Below are positions 32,803 through 43,162 of a stretch of 64,000 nt of DNA, in pieces. Under the pieces are notes generated by a model. It had not been told where the DNA came from. It searched no databases and saw only the letters and a list, made by a program, of their open reading frames with translations. The DNA is from Chryseobacterium sp. 52. Its GTDB lineage: Bacteria > Bacteroidota > Bacteroidia > Flavobacteriales > Weeksellaceae. The stretch is from positions 1,654,001-1,718,000 of the forward strand of contig NZ_PEEX01000001.1 of assembly GCF_002754245.1 (NCBI RefSeq), written 5' to 3'. The position numbers and the translations under genes are program-made. How positions within the stretch are numbered: the first letter of the stretch is position 1; every line of letters begins with the position of its first letter.

Positions 32803-35376
32803 TTATGCTTTGATGAATTTAAGCATCAAGGTTTTGTTTTTCACAGATATTTTGATGATATAATTTCCTTTAGTCAGATCAGAAACATTCAAAGCGTTGT
32901 TCTTTACTCCTGCGGTACTCAGAATTCTTCCTGTAGAGTCATAAATCTCAGCTTTAATAATTTCCTCTTTCGATTGAATATACAGGATATCTTTTACAGG
33001 ATTCGGATAAATACTGAAATCATTTTTTTTGTTGGTCACTTCTGAAGCCGCCAATACGCTCTGTACCGAAGTCGTATAAGTATTGGTCGTAATCGGTGCA
33101 TTATAGTCGAAATAGATCTTCGCTGAATTGCTGAAACTGCTTCCGGCTGTTAACGTTGATTTTGTCTTAATCTTGAAAGAAATATAACCATCATTATTCG
33201 CATCATCAAAAGGAAGCTGGATGTTTTCAAAAATAAATTCTACAGCGTTTCCTGTAATTTTTGTTGTGAAGTTGTGGCTTCCGTTCAGGGTGACCAGGCT
33301 GGATAAATCATATTTAGTATTATCAATGTCATCTTTCACCACAATGTTTTGAGCATTGGCACTTCCCGTATTTTCAAATCTGATTAAGTAATGAACATAA
33401 TCTCCGACTTTTGTTTGAGCAATTGTGGTTCCTTCCAGACAGGTTTTATCATTCGGGTCAAAAGAATTGACAACCGTTTGATTCAGTGTAAATGTATTGT
33501 CTAAAGGCGTATCATCCGTTGCACCATTGATTTGTGCCGTATAATTTAAAATATCTCCACCATTCAAAGCAGGGGTTTGCGTTGGAGTATTTAAATGAAA
33601 AGTCACCGTCACTTCTTTAGTTTCAAACGGAAGAAGGCTAATGTAATTCCAGCTCAGCATACCCGGAGATTGTGAATTGGGAGCAAGACTTGAAGTCACA
33701 TAATCCGTTACATTATCATTGTAATTAAATGCTAAAGTCCCTGATTGTGTGTTATTTCCTTTGTTTTTGTAAATAATTTTATATTTTGCATCAAAACCAG
33801 GGCGGGCGATTGTGATAGGCATAATTACTGTTTCAAGATCATGATGCGTTCCATTGGCCGTAAGACAGAAGTTTTGAGTAAAAGGGGTTGCCGATGTTGA
33901 TAAATTTGTAGTAATTGACGCAGGAGTGATGTTGAAATATGAAGGATTTTCTAAAACAGGTACAATGATGTTTACCGCTTGTGTTAATGATAAAGAGTAA
34001 AATCCTGAAGCATCTGATATTGCAGTTGCCTGTCCTAAAATGTTGAACTTTTGAAATGGTTTAGAGACATCATTAATATCGCATCCGTTTCCGTTGTAAT
34101 CATATCTTGTAGCCCCCTGAAGCAGATAAGAATTTCCTCCCGGTGTAAAAGAACAATAAGAGTTTACCACCACGTTTGTCTGATTATATTGTGTTAAAAG
34201 GGCATTGACGGCATAAATTTCTGCTGGATCTATACAGATATACTTTAGCTGCGGCGTATTCGCAAATGCACATGCAGATCCCGAACCATTGAAACTTTCC
34301 TTTCCATTCTTCATAATAAGCGTCTTTAGATTCAGATTATCTGAACAGTCAAAAGAAAGCAGTTGAAAGTTCTTTGAAAAATCAATATTGGTAAACAGAT
34401 TATTCTGAATCTGAATTCCTTTTAGAAACGGAATTTGGTTAAAGTTTATATTCTGTATTTGGTTATTACCGGCATAGATATACTGTAAATTATTGTTATT
34501 ATTGAACGTTAATGCAGACAATTGATTACCTGAAATTTGAAGCTCATAAAGCAAAGGGTTAGAACTGAAATTAAGGCTTGTAAGTTGGTTTTCATGGGCA
34601 TAAAAGAATCCTAGTCCGGTGTAAGGAGTAACATCAAAAGTCTGGAAAAGATTATTGGATATGACTAAATAGTTGACAAGAGAAGGATTGGGTATGCTCA
34701 GGCTGTTTAATTTATTACGAAACAATTCCAGTTTTTTTAAGGCCAGATCTCCTGCAAAATTAATGCTTGTTAGAGATGGATTTTCAGTAACACTTACCTC
34801 TTCAAGTAAAGGGAGATTACTTAAATTTAAAGAAGATAGGGTTGAGGCAAATAAAGAGAACTTTTTAAGATTGGGTGTTGATGAAATATTTACAGCATTT
34901 ACATTCTCGAGTTTGATCTCTTGGACATTCGTATTTTGTATGTTGATGATATTTCCATGTGCTCCAAGATTGGCTACATTTAAGGCATTACAATTTTCAA
35001 TAGTTACGTTGCCTACCTGGCCTCCCATAAATCTTATTTTCTGAAGATTAGGATAGTTACTGAAAATCAGATGGTATGTTGCGAGATCAGGATTTGTTAA
35101 TTCCAGTTCAGTTAAATTCGGAAATTCATTTAATCCGGATAAGCTTGTCACAGCATCGGTAAGGTTATTAATATTAATTTTATAAACCAACGCTGCTTCT
35201 GATACTTGGATTTGGCCGTCACCATTAGCGTCAAGACTTATAAATGTCCCACTGGAATTACTGGTTGCTCCGTAAGTAAATAATTTTGACTTTAGATAGG
35301 CATCAGGAATAGTAATGATTTGTGCCTGGGACACAGAAAAGATCATCATGAGGAGGATAAAGTAGATTTTTTTCAT
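32803..35376 (-). CDS. Leucine-rich-repeat secreted protein with T9SS sorting domain (copy 3)
   Basis: Third paralog, 857 residues from ATG 35376 (MKKIYFILLMMIFSVSQAQ signal peptide). The open frame extends upstream to 35436, but those 20 residues are not part of a signal peptide. Plan as in copies 1 and 2: calcium-loop-like LDANGDGQIQVSEA (about 50-63), leucine-rich repeats, CSFTPGGNSYLLQGATRYD segment, two DUF11-like domains, type A sorting domain. It is more divergent from copies 1 and 2 than they are from each other, except near the C-terminus. It is probably the older member. It lies next to ligA. Confidence 0.92.
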   Translation of the reverse strand: MKKIYFILLMMIFSVSQAQIITIPDAYLKSKLFTYGATSNSSGTFISLDANGDGQIQVSEAALVYKININNLTDAVTSLSGLNEFPNLTELELTNPDLATYHLIFSNYPNLQKIRFMGGQVGNVTIENCNALNVANLGAHGNIINIQNTNVQEIKLENVNAVNISSTPNLKKFSLFASTLSSLNLSNLPLLEEVSVTENPSLTSINFAGDLALKKLELFRNKLNSLSIPNPSLVNYLVISNNLFQTFDVTPYTGLGFFYAHENQLTSLNFSSNPLLYELQISGNQLSALTFNNNNNLQYIYAGNNQIQNINFNQIPFLKGIQIQNNLFTNIDFSKNFQLLSFDCSDNLNLKTLIMKNGKESFNGSGSACAFANTPQLKYICIDPAEIYAVNALLTQYNQTNVVVNSYCSFTPGGNSYLLQGATRYDYNGNGCDINDVSKPFQKFNILGQATAISDASGFYSLSLTQAVNIIVPVLENPSYFNITPASITTNLSTSATPFTQNFCLTANGTHHDLETVIMPITIARPGFDAKYKIIYKNKGNNTQSGTLAFNYNDNVTDYVTSSLAPNSQSPGMLSWNYISLLPFETKEVTVTFHLNTPTQTPALNGGDILNYTAQINGATDDTPLDNTFTLNQTVVNSFDPNDKTCLEGTTIAQTKVGDYVHYLIRFENTGSANAQNIVVKDDIDNTKYDLSSLVTLNGSHNFTTKITGNAVEFIFENIQLPFDDANNDGYISFKIKTKSTLTAGSSFSNSAKIYFDYNAPITTNTYTTSVQSVLAASEVTNKKNDFSIYPNPVKDILYIQSKEEIIKAEIYDSTGRILSTAGVKNNALNVSDLTKGNYIIKISVKNKTLMLKFIKA

Positions 35377-35429
35377 GAATAGTTTTATTAAGTTTATTAT
35401 TCTTTTTTTGGTGAAAAAAGAGCAAAAAT

Positions 35430-35458
35430 AAACCATTGAAATTAGATTTCAATGGTTT
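35430..35458 (-). terminator. Terminator of ligA
   Basis: AAACCATTGAAA (35430-35441), loop TTAGA, TTTCAATGGTTT (35447-35458): a perfect 12-bp stem with an A-rich stretch on its left, downstream of the minus-strand ligA stop at 35481. Confidence 0.85.
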
Positions 35459-35480
35459 AAATATAATTTGTTTAAAGATA

Positions 35481-37493
<2,013 letters not shown>

Positions 37494-37505
37494 CTATCTT
37501 TTGAG

Positions 37506-37513
37506 CAAAAATA
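37506..37513 (-). promoter_or_regulatory. Bacteroidota -7 box of ligA
   Basis: The minus strand reads TATTTTTG, an exact TAnnTTTG match, 18 bp upstream of the ligA ATG. No strong -33 box is evident. Confidence 0.5.
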
Positions 37514-37699
37514 GCTAAACTAATTTCATTAAAAAATAGCGGAATTAAATATTATAGTAAAATTAAAAATACGCAATGTGGTTTAATGTATTGGTTATCA
37601 TTATTTTAAAACACTTGTTTAAATTAATTTAACATATCGTTATGATTTAATTGAAAATTTGTTAAAACTCCCTTAAACAGGTGGGGCCCAAAGTCAGAA

Positions 37700-37707
37700 T
37701 ACCTTTG
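37700..37707 (+). promoter_or_regulatory. -7 box of the TonB-dependent receptor gene
   Basis: TACCTTTG is an exact TAnnTTTG match, 99 bp upstream of the ATG at 37807. This gives a long 5' leader. The gap 37488-37806 also holds the ligA promoter and the hairpin at 37725-37764; no gene is seen. Confidence 0.5.
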
Positions 37708-37724
37708 CACATCTAATTTGAAGA

Positions 37725-37764
37725 AACCTGTATGATTCTGAAATAACAGATCATTACGCAGGTT
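37725..37764 (+). promoter_or_regulatory. Imperfect hairpin in the 5' leader of the TonB receptor gene
   Basis: AACCTG (37725-37730) and CAGGTT (37759-37764) enclose ATGAT ... ATCAT and CTG ... CAG, giving a stem with small bulges. It lies in the transcribed leader if the -7 box at 37700 is used. A role in mRNA stability or regulation is possible, but there is no resemblance to a known riboswitch. Confidence 0.4.
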
Positions 37765-37806
37765 CCTGACGATCATAAAAAATAAATAATAAGATTTTCG
37801 GAAGAG

Positions 37807-40800
37807 ATGAGAAAAGTAAAGATTGTACTAGGATTATTGTTTTTGGGATTTGGAACACTGGCTTACGCGCAGACGACGCAGGCATCTATTGTGGGAAAAG
37901 TAACCGGACTGGGCAGCATGGCTCAGGAAAAAGTGAAAGTAACGATCGTGAACGAGTCTACAGGGTTCAGGACGGAGACAGAGACCAATTCGAAAGGAGA
38001 ATATATTTTTAAAGAAATTCCTCTTGGCGGGCCATACACGGTGATTGTTAACGAGGATAAGAAAGAAGGGTATAATGTCAACTTCGGAGATCAGGTTACG
38101 GTAAACATGAGTCTGGGGGGCGGAGAGAAGCAGATAGAAGAAGTAGTGATTACCGGAAACTTAAAAAACAAGATCGGAAACCTGGGTGCGGCTACTGCTA
38201 TTTCAGCGAGGAATATGAGCATGCTCCCGGTAAACGGACGAAATTTCACCAATCTTACTGAATTATCTCCTTTAAGCGGAAAAGGCGGAAATCTTTCCGG
38301 ACAACTGGGATCTTCAACCAACTTTACAATTGACGGGATGACGGCCAAAAACCCGACTTCTGCAGGATCTACAACCAGCCGAAGCGGTGCTCCGTTTTCT
38401 ATTTCGATAGAAGCGGTGCGTGAATTTAAGATTACAACCAACCAGTATGATGTAACGCTGGGAAGAAGTGGAGGCGGAACGGTAAGTGCCGTTACCAAAT
38501 CAGGAACCAATAAATTCTCAGGAAGTGCCTGGGAATATTTAAGAACAAACTGGCTTTCCAGTCCTTATGATATCAGAGGGAACAAAAGAGAAAACGACTT
38601 CTCTACGTCTCAGTTCGGATTTTCACTAGGCGGTCCTATTATTAAAAATAAATTACACTTCTTTGTTGCCTGGGATCACCAGTTGGATTCAAGACCGTTG
38701 CAGATTGCGGATATCAAATCGACAGACGATGAGAAGAGATTGAATACAACAACACAGACGCTGAATCAGTTTCTTGATATTGCAAGATCAAAATACGGGG
38801 TAGGAAGTTCACCTCAGTTCGGTTCATTTGATAAAGTAAGAAATTCAGATGCCGGATTCCTTCGTCTGGACTGGCAGATCAACGAAAAAAACTTATTGAC
38901 ATTAAGAAATAATTTCACGTATGACCTGAATAAAAACGGATTGGGAGATAATACGGCGATCAATTTCTTTGAATCTTACGGAAACGATAAAAACCTTGAT
39001 AACAGCTTGCTCTTAACGTTAAGATCAAATTTAAAACCAAATTTAACAAACGAACTTAAGGCGCAGTATCTTTATACTTTCCAGGACAGTTACCAGAATA
39101 ATGAATTGGGAAAACCTGTTCCGAGAGCTATTGTAGAGAATATTCTGTCTCCGGGGGTTGGAACTACCAATATTCAGATCGGCGGACACCGTTTTGCCCA
39201 GGAAAGCTTTAGAAATAATGTGATCCAGATTGTAGATAATTTATACTACAATACAGATAAGATAAAATATACTTTTGGAGCAGACCTGATGTATACCACG
39301 GCGAAATCGGTCTATGGAAGCGAGGTAAACGGAAGGTTTCATTTCAGAGAAGATGCTGCAACAAACCCTTCAAACCTTTATAATTTTAATAACCTTAATG
39401 CGTACAGATTTTACAGGGAAGTTCCTTTGATGGAAGATCCGTCTGTAAGATCCAGTATCTGGAATATTGGTCTTTACGGACAGCTTCAGACGAAAATTGC
39501 AGAAGGTCTGGATTTAATGGCAGGGTTAAGATTGGATTACGGTGGATATCCAAAAGCTGAATTGAATCAGAAACTCTATAATGAAATGGGGATCAGAACG
39601 GATAATAAGATTAAATCCTTTGTCATCCAGCCAAGATTTCAGTTTGAATGGAACTTCAACGAACAGAATAAAGACTTCCTGAAATTCGGAGCAGGAATCT
39701 TCTCTTCTGATATCAATAACTATATGGTGATTAATAATCTTGTGTTTGACGGAAAGCATCTGGCAACAGTGGATGTAGATCCTTCTGCTATCGGTCTTAA
39801 ACCTGATTTTTACAGCTACAGAAACGATTACGGTACAGTGCCGTCGCTTTCGCAGTACCAGATTCCTACAATCAATTATACAGGAGAAGATGCTAAAATT
39901 CCAATCGTATATAAAGCCAATATTTCTTATACTCACTTCTTTAATGAAAGATTCAGAGCAGGAATTGCAGGATATATGGCTTTAGGAAGAAATAATTACT
40001 TCTACTACGACAGAAACATGGTAGCCAATCCATACTTTACACTGGCTAATGAAGGCGGAAGAGGCGTATATGTACCTGCTTCGTCAATACAGGGTGCAAA
40101 GGTAGACTGGAAAGCCGGAAGGATCAATCCTAATTTCGGAAGAGTACTGGAGCTTGTAAGCGACGGAAAAGTGAATCAGTTCTCATTTGTCCTGGATACC
40201 AGCTACCGTTACTGGAAAGACGGAGAAATCACGGCAAGTTATACATGGTCTGATATCAAAGACAATACCTCATATAACGGAAACGTAGCAAATTCTGCAA
40301 CACTTTCTACTATGGTTCAGAGCGATCCAAGAGATTTAAGAATGAGCTATTCCGATAACCAGTTCAGAAATAAAGTAGTGCTTTACGGAAACTCGCCTAC
40401 TATTGCAGGATTTACACTGGGACTAAGATATTCAGGAATCGGAGGAACACGTTTCTCTGTAACCGCAGGTGGAAATATCAACGGTGATTTTGTAGATTCC
40501 AATGATCTTGCTTACATCTTCCCGGAAATCATTACCCAACCGCTTCTTAATGATCCTGAAGTAGGACAGGCACTGAAAGACTATGTAGAAAAATACAACA
40601 ATGCTATTGCAGAGCGTAATGGGGGTAAAAACGGTTTCTACGGAGTATGGGACGTACGTGTAGCCAAGAAAATAAAGTTTGATAAAATAGGAGCTTTTGA
40701 AATTTCTGTAGATATTTTCAACTTAGCCAATCTTCTTAATAAAGAATGGGGAGTGAATAAGTCTTATGGAAATACAGCCCTTTACAGAGTGACAAAATTC

Positions 40801-40905
40801 AATCAGGCAACCAAGCAATTTGAATATGTTAAAAATACCAGCGGTTTAGCCCCTCTTTCCGGAAACCCTTACCAGATTCAGATTGGTGCGAAATATAGTT
40901 TTTAA
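37807..40905 (+). CDS. TonB-dependent outer-membrane receptor (Oar-like, carboxypeptidase-regulatory domain)
   Basis: A 1032-residue receptor with signal peptide ending near AYAQ (residue 22). It then has a CarboxypepD_reg-like domain (about 24-108; SIVGKVTGLGSMAQEKVKVT and TNSKGEYIFKEIPLGG), a TonB-box-like IEEVVITG (about 111-118), a plug domain (about 120-230) and a large beta-barrel. It ends in Phe (QIQIGAKYSF), the outer-membrane C-terminal signature. Such proteins import nutrients using TonB energy. The substrate is not readable; the glycerophosphodiesterase gene 62 bp downstream suggests glycerophospho-substrates, but that is inference. It is not a SusC type with a paired SusD. Confidence 0.93.
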   Translation: MRKVKIVLGLLFLGFGTLAYAQTTQASIVGKVTGLGSMAQEKVKVTIVNESTGFRTETETNSKGEYIFKEIPLGGPYTVIVNEDKKEGYNVNFGDQVTVNMSLGGGEKQIEEVVITGNLKNKIGNLGAATAISARNMSMLPVNGRNFTNLTELSPLSGKGGNLSGQLGSSTNFTIDGMTAKNPTSAGSTTSRSGAPFSISIEAVREFKITTNQYDVTLGRSGGGTVSAVTKSGTNKFSGSAWEYLRTNWLSSPYDIRGNKRENDFSTSQFGFSLGGPIIKNKLHFFVAWDHQLDSRPLQIADIKSTDDEKRLNTTTQTLNQFLDIARSKYGVGSSPQFGSFDKVRNSDAGFLRLDWQINEKNLLTLRNNFTYDLNKNGLGDNTAINFFESYGNDKNLDNSLLLTLRSNLKPNLTNELKAQYLYTFQDSYQNNELGKPVPRAIVENILSPGVGTTNIQIGGHRFAQESFRNNVIQIVDNLYYNTDKIKYTFGADLMYTTAKSVYGSEVNGRFHFREDAATNPSNLYNFNNLNAYRFYREVPLMEDPSVRSSIWNIGLYGQLQTKIAEGLDLMAGLRLDYGGYPKAELNQKLYNEMGIRTDNKIKSFVIQPRFQFEWNFNEQNKDFLKFGAGIFSSDINNYMVINNLVFDGKHLATVDVDPSAIGLKPDFYSYRNDYGTVPSLSQYQIPTINYTGEDAKIPIVYKANISYTHFFNERFRAGIAGYMALGRNNYFYYDRNMVANPYFTLANEGGRGVYVPASSIQGAKVDWKAGRINPNFGRVLELVSDGKVNQFSFVLDTSYRYWKDGEITASYTWSDIKDNTSYNGNVANSATLSTMVQSDPRDLRMSYSDNQFRNKVVLYGNSPTIAGFTLGLRYSGIGGTRFSVTAGGNINGDFVDSNDLAYIFPEIITQPLLNDPEVGQALKDYVEKYNNAIAERNGGKNGFYGVWDVRVAKKIKFDKIGAFEISVDIFNLANLLNKEWGVNKSYGNTALYRVTKFNQATKQFEYVKNTSGLAPLSGNPYQIQIGAKYSF

Positions 40906-40967
40906 CATTTAAGCACTACCTTTATCAAACGTTTTTAAGATTTTTATTTAATTATCTAAATTGTATT

Positions 40968-41714
40968 ATGAAAAATTTTATCTTAGGGTTAGCAGTTTTA
41001 AGTACAGTCCTAATGAAGGCACAAACCCAGATTATCGCGCACAGAGGCTATTTTCAAGCGCAGCCTCCGACAACGGAAAATTCTATTAAATCTTTAGAGA
41101 ATGCTCAAAAGTTAAAGATATACGGATCTGAATTTGACGTAAGAATGACCAAAGACGGAATTCTTGTGATCAACCATGACGAGCATCATGGTGAAATGGA
41201 AATTTCCGAAACTTCTTTCAAAGAATTGGAAGCCATAAAATTATCTAACGGTGAAAAATTTCCAACGTTAAAAGACTATCTGAAACAAGGAAAGAAAGAC
41301 GCTTCTTTGAAGCTGATTGTTGAGATCAAGCCTGCAAAAACTCCGGAAATAGAAAATGAGATCACTCAGAAAACCCTTAAAATGATTAAGGATATGAAGC
41401 TGGAAGGGCAGAGTGAGTATATTTCTTTCAGCTTAAACATCTGCAAAGAGATCAAAAGACTGGAACCAAAATTCAAGGTACAGTATCTGAACGGAGAATT
41501 GTCTCCTGAACAGATTAAAAAGGAAGGTCTGGACGGAATGGATTATCATTTCAGTATTTTCCAGAAAAATCCTACATGGATCTCTGAAGCAAAAGCTTTA
41601 GGTCTGATCACCAACTCCTGGACAGTGAATGATCCTGCAGTTTATGAGCAATTAAAAAATCAGGGAATCGGTTTTATTACGACCAACATTCCGGATCAGT
41701 TAAAAAATAAATAA
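40968..41714 (+). CDS. Glycerophosphodiester phosphodiesterase
   Basis: A 248-residue secreted enzyme with signal peptide MKNFILGLAVLSTVLMKAQ (about 1-19). It hydrolyses glycerophosphodiesters to glycerol-3-phosphate and an alcohol. Motifs: IIAHRGYFQ with catalytic His (about 22-30), PTTENSIKSLENA, SEFDVRMTKDGILVINHDEHHG (about 55-76; Glu/Asp metal ligands and second His), and IVEIKPAK. C-terminal ITNSWTVNDPAVYEQL is the family W-T-V-N motif. It starts 62 bp after the TonB receptor on the same strand and ends before a terminator, so the two may form an operon. Confidence 0.93.
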   Translation: MKNFILGLAVLSTVLMKAQTQIIAHRGYFQAQPPTTENSIKSLENAQKLKIYGSEFDVRMTKDGILVINHDEHHGEMEISETSFKELEAIKLSNGEKFPTLKDYLKQGKKDASLKLIVEIKPAKTPEIENEITQKTLKMIKDMKLEGQSEYISFSLNICKEIKRLEPKFKVQYLNGELSPEQIKKEGLDGMDYHFSIFQKNPTWISEAKALGLITNSWTVNDPAVYEQLKNQGIGFITTNIPDQLKNK

Positions 41715-41757
41715 GAGCTTTCGGTTTAAAAAAACAAAGCCTGTTATTGAAATTTAC

Positions 41758-41790
41758 AACCTGTCCCATTTTAGGGATGGGTTTTTATTT
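41758..41790 (+). terminator. Terminator after the glycerophosphodiesterase gene
   Basis: AACCTGTCCC (41758-41767) pairs with GGGATGGGTT (41774-41783), with two wobbles, followed by TTTATTTT. Confidence 0.65.
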
Positions 41791-41944
41791 TGTGTAAAAA
41801 TTAAATATATATCTTATAATAAGTGTTTTACGTTGTTTTTAAGATGGAGTTCATATTTTTTTATCTCGCAGATTACAAGGATTATGCAGATCTTCAAAAT
41901 AAAAATCTTTGATTTAAAAAAAACTTAAATGATCTTTCTATTCA

Positions 41945-42003
41945 CAAAGTATTTAAACTTCTAATAACTCAAGTGTAAAGACTTTTGTCCCTTTTGTGGT
42001 TGA
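41945..42003. repeat. Inverted copy of the repeat bordering the 20.7-kb element
   Basis: Reads ACAAAGTATTTAAACTTCTA, then ATAACTCAAGTGTAAAGACTTTTGTCCC, then TTTTGTGGTTG. Its reverse complement aligns with 20657-20704 (start AACCACAAAAGG; end TATTAGAAGTTTAAATACTTTG). The 300-bp gap 41791-42080 around it is AT-rich, with a segment (41860-41900) resembling dispersed sequence in this genus; no gene is seen. Confidence 0.6.
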
Positions 42004-42080
42004 AAAAAATCCCTTCGGAATTGGGTTTTGCTATTAAAATTCTATTAAATCTCCATTTTCCCGGTCCTGTAAAAATGTTC

Positions 42081-42103
42081 TTTCGTAAATTTGTCTTACG
42101 AAA
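42081..42103 (+). promoter_or_regulatory. Palindromic operator overlapping a -7 box (SDR gene)
   Basis: TTTCGTAA (42081-42088), 7-nt spacer, TTACGAAA (42096-42103): perfect 8-bp arms. The -7 box TAAATTTG (42086-42093) lies inside, spanning the left arm and the spacer. The ATG of the SDR gene is 10 bp after the palindrome. The layout is typical of a repressor site blocking the promoter. No regulator gene is adjacent; the repressor family is unknown. Confidence 0.6.
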
Positions 42104-42113
42104 CATTATTATT

Positions 42114-42827
42114 ATGAATATAAACGGAAAAAATGCCATTGTAACAGGTGGTGGAAGAGGACTAGGGAAAGCTGTCGCTTTAGCTTTGGCCAATGAAGGA
42201 GTACATGTTGCTGTTACCGGTAGAAACGAAGAGAATCTTAAAAATACAGTTGAAGAGATCAAAGCTCTTGGAGTGAACGCAGCCTATGCTGTTTTCAGTA
42301 TGGATAATGAATCAGAAGTGAAGACTGGAATTGAATCTCTTGTAAAACAGTTGGGAAGCGTAGATATTCTGATTAATAATGCAGGGATCGGAGATTTTGG
42401 AAGTATTGAAGAGATGCCTTCTGAAACCTGGGAGCAGGTAATTAAGACCAATTTATTTGGGGTGTATTATGCGGCTAAAGCAGTTCATCCGTTCATGAAA
42501 GCAAATGGTCAGGGAGATATTGTAAATGTAGCTTCTACAGCAGGATTAAAAGGCGGCCCGAATATGTCGGCTTATGCAGCCTCAAAAGCAGCTGTAGTTT
42601 CTTTATCACAGTCGATGATGGCAGAATGGAGAAAACAGAATATCCGTGTGATCACATTGACGCCAAGTACAATTGCCTCTGATATGAGTATTCAGGGAGG
42701 ACTTACAGATGGAAATCCTGATACCGTACTTCAGCCCGAAGATTTTGCAGAATGGGTAAGAGATATTTTAAAAATGAACAGAAGAGCATTAATTGCCAAT
42801 GGTTCTATTTTTTCTACAAATCCATAA
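42114..42827 (+). CDS. Short-chain dehydrogenase/reductase (3-oxoacyl-ACP reductase-like)
   Basis: A 237-residue NAD(P)-dependent oxidoreductase of the classical SDR family. Rossmann glycine motif TGGGRGLG (about 10-17), structural NNAG (about 85-88), catalytic Ser in VASTAGL (about 138), and YAASK (about 151-155). Starting at ATG 42114 gives the normal SDR N-terminus MNINGKNAIVTGG. The open frame reaches back to 41985, but that stretch crosses the palindrome and looks non-coding. The role could be fatty acid synthesis or another ketone/alcohol conversion; the substrate is not readable. Confidence 0.9.
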   Translation: MNINGKNAIVTGGGRGLGKAVALALANEGVHVAVTGRNEENLKNTVEEIKALGVNAAYAVFSMDNESEVKTGIESLVKQLGSVDILINNAGIGDFGSIEEMPSETWEQVIKTNLFGVYYAAKAVHPFMKANGQGDIVNVASTAGLKGGPNMSAYAASKAAVVSLSQSMMAEWRKQNIRVITLTPSTIASDMSIQGGLTDGNPDTVLQPEDFAEWVRDILKMNRRALIANGSIFSTNP

Positions 42828-42897
42828 AGAATTTAATGGTTGATTGTTACAGGAGATTGGTACGATCTGCCGAATTCATTTAAATAAGAAAAATATT

Positions 42898-42961
42898 CAA
42901 TAGGAGCGGGCTTTAGCCCGCTTTTCAATGAATACATCATATCATTTGGCTTTAGCCAAAA
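42898..42961. repeat. Dispersed GCGGGCTTTAGCCCGC repeat, copy C
   Basis: CAATAGGAGCGGGCTTTAGC, CCGCTTTTCAATGAATAC, then TTTGGCTTTAGCCAAAAC: the same two-hairpin plan as 29649 and 32629. It lies in the 335-bp gap 42828-43162 between the SDR gene and prmA. The gap also contains the perfect palindrome AGTGTTAACACT (42996-43007) and the prmA promoter; no gene is seen. Confidence 0.8.
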
Positions 42962-43135
42962 CATAAAACACTTTTATTTTGTCCAGTCTGTGCTGAGTGT
43001 TAACACTTTTGCAATCTTAAAAAAAACACCTTGCTTATTAAAAAATCCACGTCTTTTGCGATTAAAATAAAACCATTATTTTCAAAATATACAACACTCA
43101 CATCACTTCCATTTTTTTAACAATAATAACATTCT

Positions 43136-43143
43136 TATTTTTG
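43136..43143 (+). promoter_or_regulatory. -7 box of prmA
   Basis: TATTTTTG, an exact TAnnTTTG match, 19 bp before the prmA ATG. A T-rich stretch at 43112-43118 stands at the -33 position. Confidence 0.5.
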
Positions 43144-43162
43144 CATTAAATTACTTACGCAC

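Noticed and set aside
41985..42113. Longer N-terminus of the SDR protein
   Set aside because: The region spans the palindrome and -7 box and encodes no SDR sequence; the Rossmann fold begins after ATG 42114.
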